This document shows, piece after piece, positions 38,403 through 46,296 of a stretch of 55,401 bases of DNA. Location of the stretch: positions 1 to 55,401 of IMG/VR virus record IMGVR_UViG_3300046096_000381. One strand, 5' to 3'. Both the position numbers and the translations under genes were made by a program. The DNA comes from a virus. The notes beneath the pieces were generated by a model. The model was not told the origin of the DNA. It saw nothing but the letters and a program-made list of their open reading frames with translations, and made no database searches. How positions within the stretch are numbered: position 1 is the first letter of the stretch; every line of letters starts with the position of its first letter.

Positions 38403-38431
38403 ATTATAGCACCCAAGTACTATATCGTCAA
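38403..38431 (-). promoter_or_regulatory. sigma70-type promoter, divergent with the plus-strand operon
   Basis: Minus strand: TTGACG, 17-bp spacer, TATAAT, 27 nt before ATG 38376. This is the switch point between the minus-coded left part and the plus-coded block. Confidence 0.8.
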
Positions 38432-38477
38432 GGCTAAAAATTTTCGAGGTTTGGCGCCGCCATATTAAAATTTTGAC

Positions 38478-38506
38478 TTGTCGAAGAGCCCTGCTTGAGT
38501 TATAAT
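38478..38506 (+). promoter_or_regulatory. sigma70-type promoter opening the plus-strand block
   Basis: TTGTCG, 17-bp spacer, TATAAT, 31 nt before ATG 38537. Confidence 0.8.
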
Positions 38507-38536
38507 GTAACTTCGACTATAAATTTAAAAGAAATT

Positions 38537-38800
38537 ATGGATATTAATCTGCTGGTACAGCGTTTAAAGCACGGAGATAGTTATACCGTACAAGATGGGG
38601 ATAATGACCCTTATCAGGTAAATAATCCGCCCAATAGCTTGATGATTAAAGCTGCTAATGTTATTGTACACCTAGATCATGAGCTAAAACAAGTTGTTGA
38701 GATTAGCAACAACCTACAACGTCAGTTAAATGAAATTGCCCAACAATATGAAGCGCTTCGAAATTCTAGTTCTACTCCAGCACCTAGCAGAGAAACTTGA
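38537..38800 (+). CDS. Coiled-coil hypothetical protein (87 aa)
   Basis: ATG 38537 lies after the promoter; an earlier in-frame TTG is inside it. C-terminal half is a probable coiled coil (ELKQVVEISNNLQRQLNEIA). Function unknown. Confidence 0.6.
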   Translation: MDINLLVQRLKHGDSYTVQDGDNDPYQVNNPPNSLMIKAANVIVHLDHELKQVVEISNNLQRQLNEIAQQYEALRNSSSTPAPSRET

Positions 38801-38859
38801 TAGTAATCAAGGTACTATTCTAGAACAACAGAGTTTCGATTGCATAATGGAGATCTTAA

Positions 38860-39321
38860 ATGAAGACATTAAAACTCGGACTACTAACAATTGTGCTGCT
38901 AATGAGTACAGGCTTAGGAACGGCTTTAGTGCCACAAACCAAAGTACACACTGCTAAACTCAAGGACATTGAGTGTTTAGCACGAAACGTCTACCATGAA
39001 GCCCGAGGTGAATCACTTAAGGGTCAGATAGCAGTTGCACAAGTCACAGTAAATCGCGTAGAATCTGGAGAGTTTCAGTCTAGCGTATGCAAGGCTGTGT
39101 ACGCAGATCGTCAGTTTTCGTGGACATTAGACAAATCAAAAAAGATCAAGGATCGTAAAGCCTGGGAAGCATCTGTTGCAGTTGCTACAGCTGTGTTAAC
39201 CAAATCTATACACTTGCCAGACTTTAAAGCCCTTTACTTTCACACCAAACAAGTTAAGCCTCGTTGGAATCGTGGTAAACGTATTGTAGCTGTGATTGGA
39301 AACCACATTTTTTACAGTTGA
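38860..39321 (+). CDS. SleB/CwlJ-type cell wall hydrolase (probable endolysin)
   Basis: 153 residues: N-terminal hydrophobic signal (about 4-24, LGLLTIVLLMSTGLGTA), then the Hydrolase_2 pattern ARNVYHEARGESLKGQIAVA, VTVNRV, VCKAVY and QFSWT. Likely lytic transglycosylase/amidase acting on peptidoglycan; the signal suggests Sec or signal-arrest export, which would reduce dependence on a holin. Confidence 0.85.
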   Translation: MKTLKLGLLTIVLLMSTGLGTALVPQTKVHTAKLKDIECLARNVYHEARGESLKGQIAVAQVTVNRVESGEFQSSVCKAVYADRQFSWTLDKSKKIKDRKAWEASVAVATAVLTKSIHLPDFKALYFHTKQVKPRWNRGKRIVAVIGNHIFYS

Positions 39322-39346
39322 ATTCCTTAGCTCAATCTGTTATAAT
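39318..39346 (+). promoter_or_regulatory. sigma70-type promoter
   Basis: TTGAAT, 17-bp spacer, TATAAT; drives the phosphoesterase-ThyX operon. Confidence 0.8.
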
Positions 39347-39365
39347 AAAGGCTTAAGGAACAAAT

Positions 39366-40127
39366 ATGAAGATCAGACTCTTATCAGACTTACACACAGA
39401 ATTCAGACTTCCCTACAAAACTCAGAGTTTTGCTGAATATCGCGGCGAAGACGTGCTTGTGCTTGCTGGCGACATTGCCAGCGGCTCAAGCAACACCATG
39501 GACGTAATCAAATTCTTTCGTGACCAGGGTTTTCCACAAATCGTTTATGTGCCAGGTAATCACGAGTACTATGGTACTAGCATTGAAGATTTCAATGATA
39601 AGATGATTAAAAAGAGCTGTAACTTTGATAATGTTCACTACCTGAACCGTAACTCAGTTGAAATTAACGGAGTCGTATTTATTGGAGCTACTCTTTGGAC
39701 TAACTTTCGTGATGATTGGTTTGCAGAACAAGTAGCTAAACGTGGTATTGCTGATTTCAAATATATCAAAGGTTTTACTACTAGCCACGCTAAGCAAAGG
39801 TTTAGTGATGACTTGGATTTTATTAGCAAAGAAACATTCAACAACCAAGATAAGCATTGCGTTGTTGTAACTCACTTTTTACCTACTGACAGCTGCGTTG
39901 CTGAACGCTTTCGTGACGCTAGATTCAGTGACTTAAACCCTTATTTTGCTAACGATCTGGCCAAAAAGATTGAAACATTCAAAGATGTTACTTGGCTTTT
40001 TGGGCATACACACGACGCCGTAGATGCTGTGTGCGGTTCTACACGTTTAGTGTGCAACCCACACGGCTACTATAACGCCCTAAACGACGGCGTTGGCTTT
40101 GACCCTTTTAAGACCGTTGAAGTATGA
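39366..40127 (+). CDS. Calcineurin-like metallophosphoesterase
   Basis: 253 residues. Motifs LLSDLHTEF, LAGDIASG, GNHEYYG, VVTHFLP, FGHTHDAVD in order. Ribosome site AAGGAA. Substrate unknown; third phosphoesterase in the window besides the gp47-like and 22.7 kb proteins. Confidence 0.9.
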   Translation: MKIRLLSDLHTEFRLPYKTQSFAEYRGEDVLVLAGDIASGSSNTMDVIKFFRDQGFPQIVYVPGNHEYYGTSIEDFNDKMIKKSCNFDNVHYLNRNSVEINGVVFIGATLWTNFRDDWFAEQVAKRGIADFKYIKGFTTSHAKQRFSDDLDFISKETFNNQDKHCVVVTHFLPTDSCVAERFRDARFSDLNPYFANDLAKKIETFKDVTWLFGHTHDAVDAVCGSTRLVCNPHGYYNALNDGVGFDPFKTVEV

Positions 40128-40288
40128 ACTCAGTATACCTAAACATGTTACTGCTTGGATTAATTGGCAATCGTGACTTGGCTAAACTGTGGTGGGATGT
40201 ACCTAATCGTGCTTTTGCTATGCAGTGTCCACGCGATGTACCTGAAGACAAAGTCAAGGATTATCTTGAAGGTCATTGCTATGGCTAA
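40124..40288 (+). CDS. Small hypothetical protein (54 aa)
   Basis: Overlaps the phosphoesterase stop (ATGA). LLGLIGNRDLAKLWWDVPNR then DVPEDKVKDYL; the W...PN..F pattern is reminiscent of the short MbcA/ParS-like C-terminal domain, too short to be certain. Confidence 0.55.
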   Translation: MNSVYLNMLLLGLIGNRDLAKLWWDVPNRAFAMQCPRDVPEDKVKDYLEGHCYG

Positions 40289-40466
40289 TCTCAGCTACCA
40301 ACAACTGCGAGAAACTTGCTTGCTTGTAGGATACAACTATAAGCTTGCTGCCAAGCATGGTTTATGGGTTGAACACTATGTAGGCCCAACACACGAGTAC
40401 TTTGCCCTGTTCACAGAAACGTCACAGTCACAATTACCACTAACTATTATACCACATGAACTTTAA
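40281..40466 (+). CDS. Small hypothetical protein (61 aa)
   Basis: ATG 40281 (MANLSYQQLRETCLL), overlapping the previous gene by 8 nt and the ThyX gene by 11 nt. Function unknown. Confidence 0.55.
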   Translation: MANLSYQQLRETCLLVGYNYKLAAKHGLWVEHYVGPTHEYFALFTETSQSQLPLTIIPHEL

Positions 40467-41379
40467 AGACTTAATTACTGCCAGAATCGTTGCGGATTCA
40501 ATTTCGCCAACAGGTGTTCGCATGACCACAATGGAGATTGAGTATCCACGCTTTATCTTAGCAGAACTCAATACCCACCGCATGCTCTCAAAGAATAGTG
40601 CATCTAGCCGCGCTATTCCTGTTAAAGCCATGCATGAGCAAATTAAGGCAGCACCTGCGGGCCCTGTGTTTTGGGGCAAGAATCAGCCAGGCATGCAAGC
40701 TAAAACAGAACTCACAGACAATGACTTGGCTGACGTTAAGTTTATGTGGACGCGGGCTATGCAAGACGCCTTACACTGGGCATGGGCAATGGCAGATCGT
40801 GCTGGCCTACACAAGCAAATTGCCAACCGTATCACAGAACCTTGGATGACCATGAAAACTGTTATCAGTGGCACTGAATGGGCAAACTTCTTTTGGTTGC
40901 GTGACCATGCTGATGCACAGCCCGAGATTGCTGTGCTAGCACGCAAAATGTGTGAAGCTTATAATGCAAGCACACCGCAGCAACTAAACCCTGGAGAATG
41001 GCATGTTCCTTATGTTACTATTTACCGCGATACTCACACTGGGGTTCTTCATTATGTTGACGGAAATGATCGTTTTATCACAGCGGAAGAAGCTCGTGTT
41101 ATTAGCGCTAGCTGCAGTGCTCAGGTGTCGTACCGCAAGAATGATGATAGCTACGAAAAAGCTGTAAAGATTTATAAACAACTGATTGAGTCCACTCCTG
41201 CGCACGCAAGTCCAGTTGAGCATCAGGCTACTCCCATTCATTATACCAATTATGCAGAACCTGAAGTATGCTGGGAAGCAGGCATTACTCACCAAGATCG
41301 CAATGGTGGTTTGTGGTCAGGCAACTTGCGTGGTTGGATTCAGCACCGTAAACTAATCCCCAACGAGGCTAAGTGGTAA
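40456..41379 (+). CDS. thyX: Flavin-dependent thymidylate synthase
   Basis: 307 residues. ThyX signature in the variant form THRMLSKNSASSR (normally RHRxxSxNexSxR), plus ISASCSAQVSYR and a C-terminal HQDRNGGLWSGNLRGWIQHR. Makes dTMP from dUMP supplied by the phage dUTPase, using FAD and methylenetetrahydrofolate. Longer than the usual about 230-residue enzyme, as in other phage ThyX proteins. Confidence 0.9.
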   Translation: MNFKDLITARIVADSISPTGVRMTTMEIEYPRFILAELNTHRMLSKNSASSRAIPVKAMHEQIKAAPAGPVFWGKNQPGMQAKTELTDNDLADVKFMWTRAMQDALHWAWAMADRAGLHKQIANRITEPWMTMKTVISGTEWANFFWLRDHADAQPEIAVLARKMCEAYNASTPQQLNPGEWHVPYVTIYRDTHTGVLHYVDGNDRFITAEEARVISASCSAQVSYRKNDDSYEKAVKIYKQLIESTPAHASPVEHQATPIHYTNYAEPEVCWEAGITHQDRNGGLWSGNLRGWIQHRKLIPNEAKW

Positions 41380-41380
41380 C

Positions 41381-41737
41381 ATGAACGTTGTACTCTACAC
41401 CAAAGATTTTGAACCTATTACGGTATTAGATTTACCAGTTTGGCTGTTAGATCAATTGGAAAAGCAAGGGGCTATACGTGTAGCAGTACAACAACCTGTT
41501 AGAGTTACCCCGGCTGAGGGTCCGGTTGACTTCTCACCACCGCCAATAGTTACTATTTACTGCGAACGATTACGCTGGCGAGATGGTACTACAAAGCCTG
41601 TGCTAATAACTCCGGATGAGGAACTTGCACTACTGTGTAAGCCAGACTGGTTGCCAGGCCAACGACAGGCTGTGAATAGTTACAAAACAGTCATTCGTGG
41701 TTTAACAGACCAGCTTGTTAAAGCAATGCGAAAATAA
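41381..41737 (+). CDS. Hypothetical phage protein (118 aa)
   Basis: MNVVLYTKDFEPITVLDLP with a central Pro-rich stretch and a C-terminal segment ELALLCKPDWLPGQR. Conserved-looking phage protein, function unknown. Confidence 0.65.
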   Translation: MNVVLYTKDFEPITVLDLPVWLLDQLEKQGAIRVAVQQPVRVTPAEGPVDFSPPPIVTIYCERLRWRDGTTKPVLITPDEELALLCKPDWLPGQRQAVNSYKTVIRGLTDQLVKAMRK

Positions 41738-41741
41738 AGAT

Positions 41742-41770
41742 TTGAAGTCTCGGAGTAAACCGTGTATAAT
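41742..41770 (+). promoter_or_regulatory. sigma70-type promoter
   Basis: TTGAAG, 17-bp spacer, TATAAT, 26 nt before ATG 41797, which has AGGAG. Confidence 0.8.
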
Positions 41771-41796
41771 AACAACATATTCAGGAGACTTCAACA

Positions 41797-41991
41797 ATGT
41801 ATTTTTGCGTAAAATGTTCAGATGACGTAAACCCACGCCGTTGGGCATTGGGCAAACATACGTGCTTGCCTTGTGGTGAACGTGTGGCACGAGCTTTTAA
41901 GCACTGTATTGTGCCTATTGCCAAAAGCAACTATCAGCCAGTTACTGACCTACAAACACTCAAACAACTCAACAAATATGCTAGAACTTAA
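41797..41991 (+). CDS. Zinc-binding phage protein (64 aa)
   Basis: CVKCSDDV and CLPCGERVAR give a four-Cys zinc site, followed by KHCIVPIAKSNYQPVTD, a signature seen in a widespread small phage protein of unknown function. Confidence 0.7.
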   Translation: MYFCVKCSDDVNPRRWALGKHTCLPCGERVARAFKHCIVPIAKSNYQPVTDLQTLKQLNKYART

Positions 41992-42184
41992 AATTACCTG
42001 CGAAACTGCTGAAGAAGCTCGCATTTATCTTAACGCACACGAGTACCGTAATCTGCTAGATGACCTACGTAACGCACTTCGCAATGCCTATAAACATGGT
42101 GATGATAAAGATGCACTAAAGGTTTTAGCAGACTTCTACACAGAGATTACTGCTGCCTGCGACCACCACCAAGGAGCTTATTAA
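41978..42184 (+). CDS. Small helical protein (68 aa)
   Basis: From ATG 41978 (MLELKITCETAEEARIYLNA). Acidic helical sequence; ends in TTAATG overlap with the next gene. Function unknown. Confidence 0.6.
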   Translation: MLELKITCETAEEARIYLNAHEYRNLLDDLRNALRNAYKHGDDKDALKVLADFYTEITAACDHHQGAY

Positions 42185-42507
42185 TGCCACGCAAAACCTT
42201 TAGCCTAGACCGCGAGTTCATCCGGTGGTTTTTTGAAGAACAGTATCCCGAGCAGGGCTCAAACCGTGCACAGGCTTATACATACGGTAATCCACATAAC
42301 AAGGAAAACCGTGACTACTGGATGCGTCAAGCATACATGGCAGGTGCTCGTAGTGTGGCACAAGAAAGCACAGATGTGCTGGCTGATTGGGCTTGTGCGG
42401 TTGAGGGTCTAGACCCTGAAATGTTAGAGCCGTGTGAAGTCTATGACCGTGCTCGTGAAAGCTTATTTACCTACAACACAAAAATTCTTCAGAAAGCAAA
42501 CGCATGA
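42184..42507 (+). CDS. Hypothetical protein (107 aa)
   Basis: Contains FIRWFFEEQYPEQG and RDYWMRQAYMAGARSV, a helical pattern common in uncharacterised phage proteins. Stop overlaps the next ATG (ATGA). Confidence 0.6.
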   Translation: MPRKTFSLDREFIRWFFEEQYPEQGSNRAQAYTYGNPHNKENRDYWMRQAYMAGARSVAQESTDVLADWACAVEGLDPEMLEPCEVYDRARESLFTYNTKILQKANA

Positions 42508-42668
42508 TTTATATTATAGTTACATTAGTAGTACTTGCTATGGTTATTGCCTTGTACACCATAGACACCGATCCTAGTGAAGCGGGTGTGTGTACACAGG
42601 ACTGCGATCAGGGACATAACTGCACTTGTGTAGACGAATCTTGGCCCTTTCCAAAGGCCCGACCATGA
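42504..42668 (+). CDS. Small membrane-anchored Cys-rich protein (54 aa)
   Basis: N-terminal hydrophobic helix (residues 2-18) then CTQDCDQGHNCTC with four Cys, probably exposed outside or zinc-bound. Coupled by ATGA at both ends. Confidence 0.55.
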   Translation: MIYIIVTLVVLAMVIALYTIDTDPSEAGVCTQDCDQGHNCTCVDESWPFPKARP

Positions 42669-42883
42669 AACAGTTTTGGCACGAGTACTGTCTAGAAGTA
42701 TACTTCCGCAGGTTTAAACTAATTGCACTGTTGCTGGTTATTGCGGTTTGGATTCTGCTTGCTGAACTGGTAGTCTCTGTACGTATCCGAGACTTGCTTG
42801 TATACGCTTGCTTTGGTTGGTTTGTATTAGGTGAGATTCTAGTGCCTTGGACAGAGCGTAAACTTGAGCAGCTATTCGGTTAA
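42665..42883 (+). CDS. Two-pass membrane protein (72 aa)
   Basis: ATG 42665 overlaps the preceding stop. Hydrophobic segments about 18-38 and 45-62. Function unknown. Confidence 0.6.
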   Translation: MKQFWHEYCLEVYFRRFKLIALLLVIAVWILLAELVVSVRIRDLLVYACFGWFVLGEILVPWTERKLEQLFG

Positions 42884-42887
42884 CTTA

Positions 42888-42926
42888 AAGCCACAAGTGT
42901 TTTATTGCACTTGTGGCTTTTTGCTG
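42888..42926 (+). terminator. Rho-independent terminator overlapping the next promoter
   Basis: AAGCCACAAGTG / CACTTGTGGCTT hairpin then TTTTT. The 3' arm supplies the -35 (TTGTGG) of the promoter at 42911. Confidence 0.85.
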
Positions 42927-42939
42927 TTTAGAGTATAAT
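42911..42939 (+). promoter_or_regulatory. sigma70-type promoter embedded in a terminator
   Basis: TTGTGG, 17-bp spacer, TATAAT. Confidence 0.75.
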
Positions 42940-42963
42940 ATATTTATTGAACAGGAAAACACT

Positions 42964-43170
42964 ATGACACTTGACCAACTTATTTTTAGACTCGATAACA
43001 TTCGACGTGACGCTGGCACAGGCAACTTGCAAGTACTGTTTCGCGACCCTGGAGCCGGTATGTTGTATGATGAAATTAACCCCTTCTTAACCGAAGTACT
43101 GCCCGACGACAACCTGGACTTGTACGACTGTTTTGACCTAGACCTTGGCGACCATTACGTGGAGATTTAA
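42964..43170 (+). CDS. Acidic hypothetical protein (68 aa)
   Basis: ATG 42964 follows the promoter with a GGA site. MTLDQLIFRLDNIRRDAGTG; C-terminus is Asp-rich (DDNLDLYDCFDLDLGD). Function unknown. Confidence 0.65.
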   Translation: MTLDQLIFRLDNIRRDAGTGNLQVLFRDPGAGMLYDEINPFLTEVLPDDNLDLYDCFDLDLGDHYVEI

Positions 43171-43171
43171 T

Positions 43172-43426
43172 ATGATTAAACCAAATACACTTTGCATGAT
43201 TCGTGGCGTGCCACAAGGACACTTGGGCAGCGAGTTCAACGGCAATGTTGTTACAGTTACTGGTTCTAAATACCGTCACGAGGACGGTTCACCAATTTAC
43301 TGGATTGAGCCGGTATTGACAGACAAGGCTGGCCGCAGTTTTACCGGATGCCGGGAACAGTGGCTGCGGCCATTTAGTGACCCAGACGCGCTGGGTTTGA
43401 CCAACAAAACCCTGGAGGCTGTATGA
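43172..43426 (+). CDS. Small beta-rich hypothetical protein (84 aa)
   Basis: ATG 43172. CMIRGVPQGHLGSEFNGNVV, then a C-terminal EQWLRPF; SH3-like beta composition. Function unknown. Stop overlaps the next ATG. Confidence 0.6.
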   Translation: MIKPNTLCMIRGVPQGHLGSEFNGNVVTVTGSKYRHEDGSPIYWIEPVLTDKAGRSFTGCREQWLRPFSDPDALGLTNKTLEAV

Positions 43427-43704
43427 CACAAATTGTAATTAACGTATGTCACGGCGGATTTAGTCTTAGTGATAGTGCACAAGCACGTTATCGTGAGCTG
43501 GCCGGTACCCCCGTTGCTGAATACTGCTGGGAACTAGATCGCAGTGACATACATCTTGTACAGACTGTGCTAGAACTTGGCGAAGCGGCCAGTGGCCGTT
43601 ATGCGGATCTTAAAGTTGTCACAATCCCAGATGATGTGGAGTGGACAGTCTGTGAATATGATGGAACCGAGTGGGTTGCTGAAGCTCACCGTACTTGGAG
43701 TTAA
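43423..43704 (+). CDS. Conserved-type phage protein (93 aa)
   Basis: IVINVCHGGFSLSDSAQARY, then LKVVTIPDDVEWTVCEYDGTEWV. This CHGGF...VEW..YDG.E pattern is familiar in phages and some bacteria; function unknown. Confidence 0.7.
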   Translation: MTQIVINVCHGGFSLSDSAQARYRELAGTPVAEYCWELDRSDIHLVQTVLELGEAASGRYADLKVVTIPDDVEWTVCEYDGTEWVAEAHRTWS

Positions 43705-43705
43705 C

Positions 43706-43909
43706 GTGGAATTTAGTAAACGTAAAACAGTAAGTGTACCTCTGCGAGACTACTGTCACATGGCTAAAGTTGGCGACGTTATAGAAGTAACAGAGTGGAC
43801 CAACGGCGAAGGCTGGGACATTAGCAGAGAAAACACCACTATAAGCCTAACAATGGGCGAACTGCAAGCAATCACAGTGCTTTGCAACGTCCAACACCCT
43901 AAAAACTAA
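43706..43909 (+). CDS. Small hypothetical protein, GTG start (67 aa)
   Basis: GTG 43706 is preceded by GGAG at 5 nt, which decides the start. KTVSVPLRDYCHMAKVGDVI, beta-rich. Function unknown. Confidence 0.55.
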   Translation: MEFSKRKTVSVPLRDYCHMAKVGDVIEVTEWTNGEGWDISRENTTISLTMGELQAITVLCNVQHPKN

Positions 43910-43910
43910 T

Positions 43911-44117
43911 ATGAGCGATACTCTAAACAAACTGCTTCGTGAGTGCGGCAACTACTCACCAGAAAGCCTTGCGCAAGAAATTGTAGGCGAAACTATCCTG
44001 GCAATCATGGCCACTGACCATCGTCATGCTGTGTTTACCACTTTTGACAAATCGGCCACGGACGGTGCCACACAACGCATTGTAAGCAATGTTCGCAAAC
44101 ACTGGGATTTCAAATGA
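43911..44117 (+). CDS. Hypothetical protein (68 aa)
   Basis: MSDTLNKLLRECGNYSPES..., helical N-terminus then IVSNVRKHWDF. Stop overlaps the next ATG (ATGA). Confidence 0.6.
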   Translation: MSDTLNKLLRECGNYSPESLAQEIVGETILAIMATDHRHAVFTTFDKSATDGATQRIVSNVRKHWDFK

Positions 44118-44308
44118 TTTGGTTTAAAGTCTTAGCTTCAAGCGTTGTAACGCTTGTGTGTATTGGAGCACTAATTCAGATCTTTTGGCCACGTGCACGC
44201 AGCAGTGAAGATGTTCCAAAACTTGCTGTAATCGTGCTTGGTAGCATTGCCACCCTTTGTTTAGCAACCATTCCAGCTAGCCTTTTGGCAATGATTTGGT
44301 TATATTAA
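44114..44308 (+). CDS. Two-pass membrane protein (64 aa)
   Basis: Hydrophobic segments about 5-22 and 39-62 with a short basic loop. Function unknown. Confidence 0.6.
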   Translation: MIWFKVLASSVVTLVCIGALIQIFWPRARSSEDVPKLAVIVLGSIATLCLATIPASLLAMIWLY

Positions 44309-44329
44309 GTGTTGTATTTTAGCAACAAT

Positions 44330-44372
44330 CTCAAGCCCCTCAGTGTTTGCGCACTTGAGGGGCTTTGGCTTT
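44330..44372 (+). terminator. Rho-independent terminator overlapping the next promoter
   Basis: AAGCCCCTCA / TGAGGGGCTT hairpin; its 3' arm contains the -35 (TTGAGG) of the following promoter, the same arrangement as at 42.9 kb. Confidence 0.8.
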
Positions 44373-44383
44373 TGTGATATAAT
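44355..44383 (+). promoter_or_regulatory. sigma70-type promoter embedded in a terminator
   Basis: TTGAGG, 17-bp spacer, TATAAT. Confidence 0.75.
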
Positions 44384-44404
44384 AATAACATCAAAAGGAA
44401 AATT

Positions 44405-44587
44405 ATGAAACTAAATATGCGACAAAAATTGGCGATTCGTTGCGCTGTGCTAGAACAGTTTGTGGTAAGTACTCCGTATGATACATGGTTTGAAGAAATC
44501 TGTAATCTGCGCTTTAGGGTCGCTGAACTTGAAAAACAAGTCTCCAACCTGGGTTGGCAACTACACCCGGAGTCAATAGGCCGATGA
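44405..44587 (+). CDS. Small helical protein (60 aa)
   Basis: AGGA site before ATG 44405. Predicted helix-rich with coiled coil FRVAELEKQVSNLG. Function unknown. Confidence 0.6.
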   Translation: MKLNMRQKLAIRCAVLEQFVVSTPYDTWFEEICNLRFRVAELEKQVSNLGWQLHPESIGR

Positions 44588-44793
44588 AAAATTACCAATT
44601 CCGCACCAACTGGCGTGGGCTACTAATCCTACAGCGCCAAGTCAGCTATCATACCGGTTATGGATGCCGTGAATATATGTGGCGTGACGCCACCACTGAA
44701 GACTTAAAGGATTACTATGCAGAACTATGTACGCTACAAACAACACCTACTTGCCAAGAACTCCGACGCCGCTTTGATGCTGAGTGCGGCTAA
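44584..44793 (+). CDS. Hypothetical protein (69 aa)
   Basis: ATG 44584 overlaps the previous stop (ATGA). Aromatic-rich N-terminus (NYQFRTNWRGLL), C-terminal CQELRRRFDAECG. Function unknown. Confidence 0.6.
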   Translation: MKNYQFRTNWRGLLILQRQVSYHTGYGCREYMWRDATTEDLKDYYAELCTLQTTPTCQELRRRFDAECG

Positions 44794-44887
44794 CAAGCTC
44801 ACCGGCAAAGAGCGTGAGCAACAGTTGAAAAAGCTGGATGCTCATTTACGTGACGTTGATCGTCGCGCAGAGGAATTAAAGAAATGA
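44717..44887 (+). CDS. Charged coiled-coil peptide (56 aa)
   Basis: ATG 44717 has AAAGGA at 5 nt, but this gives a 77-nt out-of-frame overlap with the preceding gene; ATG 44777 would overlap by only 17 nt. The C-terminal half (GKEREQQLKKLDAHLRDVDR) is a clear coiled coil. Confidence 0.5.
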   Translation: MQNYVRYKQHLLAKNSDAALMLSAANKLTGKEREQQLKKLDAHLRDVDRRAEELKK

Positions 44888-45198
44888 AACTAAAAGAATT
44901 ACTAGATCAAACTCCACGCTTACGTGCTTGGGCAAAGATTGGCCCAGTGCAAATGGCTGAGCTAGAACAGTTTGCACAAACACTACTCGACACTCAAGCC
45001 ACTGCCGTTACAGCTGATGGTGTGCTAGTTGAACCAGGCGACCAAGTTTGGGTATTCTCAAGCACTGGCAAGCCTACCAGAACCACAGTACGCAAAACTG
45101 AAGCTGTTACAGATTACAACCTTTTTGGCAACATCCCAGTCTTCCATAGCTTTTCAACCCCACAAGCTGCACGAACGTATAAAGATACTGCACTATGA
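44884..45198 (+). CDS. Hypothetical phage protein (104 aa)
   Basis: Helical N-terminal half, then GVLVEPGDQVWVFSSTGKPT, a small beta barrel. The GVLVEPGDxVWV pattern is recurrent in small phage proteins. Function unknown. Confidence 0.65.
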   Translation: MKLKELLDQTPRLRAWAKIGPVQMAELEQFAQTLLDTQATAVTADGVLVEPGDQVWVFSSTGKPTRTTVRKTEAVTDYNLFGNIPVFHSFSTPQAARTYKDTAL

Positions 45199-45620
45199 AA
45201 CCATGTCGCAGCCCTTACTGTGAGTGCACTAAAAACCAGTGCACTCACCCTGGATACTACGACGCACGCCACGAACCCTTTAACTTTCCAAAACCTATGA
45301 CAATCAAAACAACCCACCAAATTGCATACAACTACTGCCAAGCCATGATTACTCAACGTGCTTATGAGGACCAGTTTTCACGAGCACTGCAGTGTATTAA
45401 TCCCGACTACCAAGCATTTGGCTTAGCTGATCCGGTTGAGGGTCCGTACACTGAATTGGTAGCCGAACTGCTAGGACCAGAACTTTTTGACTGGCTGATG
45501 TGGTGGATGTATGAAACGGACCATGGCACACAACCAATGCACTTTTACATTGACATGGTAGAACATGACCCCACAACCATGACACTGTACAGCTTCTTGG
45601 AGACAGTTGATGCAAGTTAA
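45195..45620 (+). CDS. Hypothetical protein with N-terminal Cys cluster (141 aa)
   Basis: CRSPYCECTKNQCTHPGYYD has four Cys (possible zinc site), followed by a helical domain with FDWLMWWMYETDHG. Function unknown. Confidence 0.6.
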   Translation: MKPCRSPYCECTKNQCTHPGYYDARHEPFNFPKPMTIKTTHQIAYNYCQAMITQRAYEDQFSRALQCINPDYQAFGLADPVEGPYTELVAELLGPELFDWLMWWMYETDHGTQPMHFYIDMVEHDPTTMTLYSFLETVDAS

Positions 45621-45834
45621 ACTCTGCCGTGACTGTGTTCACGGAACCAAACAAACTGCATCAGCCTGGAAGATGAACTGTCAGAACCCCGAAGTCAATC
45701 GCCGTGATGCATATGCACTAGCCTATGCAGACTTTGTTGGGTCAGACACTATTGATGAACGTCGCAAGACTACCTGGTGGGCAGCTTGTGGTCAACGCGG
45801 CAAATTATGGGAGCAAAAAGATGCAAGTATTTAA
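45610..45834 (+). CDS. Small Cys-containing protein (74 aa)
   Basis: ATG 45610 overlaps the previous gene by 11 nt. CRDCVHG, MNCQNPEVN and a later WWAACGQRG give four Cys, a probable zinc site. Function unknown. Confidence 0.6.
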   Translation: MQVKLCRDCVHGTKQTASAWKMNCQNPEVNRRDAYALAYADFVGSDTIDERRKTTWWAACGQRGKLWEQKDASI

Positions 45835-46075
45835 ATACCCACTACACGCAGGCATGAACGCCGTTGCAAGCCCAGGCACTAGCAAACTGGTAATGCTGGA
45901 GTATCAGGACCGAAAGCTCTATGGCTGGGTCTTGGAGTCTGAAACTGACAAACAAACAGAATACGAAATATACATTGCCGTAACAGGCGAACAAGTTCCC
46001 AGCAACTACAATTACGTAACTTCCACACAAACCCAAATTTCCGGCGGCTACTATGTGGTACACGCCTTTGACTAA
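45821..46075 (+). CDS. Small beta-rich phage protein (84 aa)
   Basis: MQVFKYPLHAGMNAVASPGT then GWVLESETDK and a C-terminal HAFD. Widespread style of small phage protein (beta barrel with YPL...G), function unknown. Confidence 0.65.
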   Translation: MQVFKYPLHAGMNAVASPGTSKLVMLEYQDRKLYGWVLESETDKQTEYEIYIAVTGEQVPSNYNYVTSTQTQISGGYYVVHAFD

Positions 46076-46076
46076 T

Positions 46077-46247
46077 ATGCCACTAACTAAACTAGAAGAA
46101 CACGTATTTGCACTAGAAGAACTTGTTAGACGACTAATGAGTATTCGCATTGCTAACGGCAACCAACAAGAAGCACACCAGATTAATCTGGTGTGGGACG
46201 ACTACTTGGAAGTTTGTAACAGCATTGAGCTGCACTATAAAAAGTAA
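46077..46247 (+). CDS. Small helical protein (56 aa)
   Basis: ATG 46077. LTKLEEHVFALEELVRRLMS coiled coil. A short GTGCG/CGCAC hairpin follows the stop. Function unknown. Confidence 0.55.
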   Translation: MPLTKLEEHVFALEELVRRLMSIRIANGNQQEAHQINLVWDDYLEVCNSIELHYKK

Positions 46248-46296
46248 TGTGCGTTAGCGCACAGTCAAATCTAAAAATTTAACTTATAATTAACAC

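Noticed and set aside
38730-38957. 75-codon plus-strand frame between the coiled-coil protein and the endolysin
   Set aside because: It overlaps both genes heavily (71 and 98 nt) and its second half is a shadow of the endolysin signal peptide. A short peptide from 38748 remains possible.
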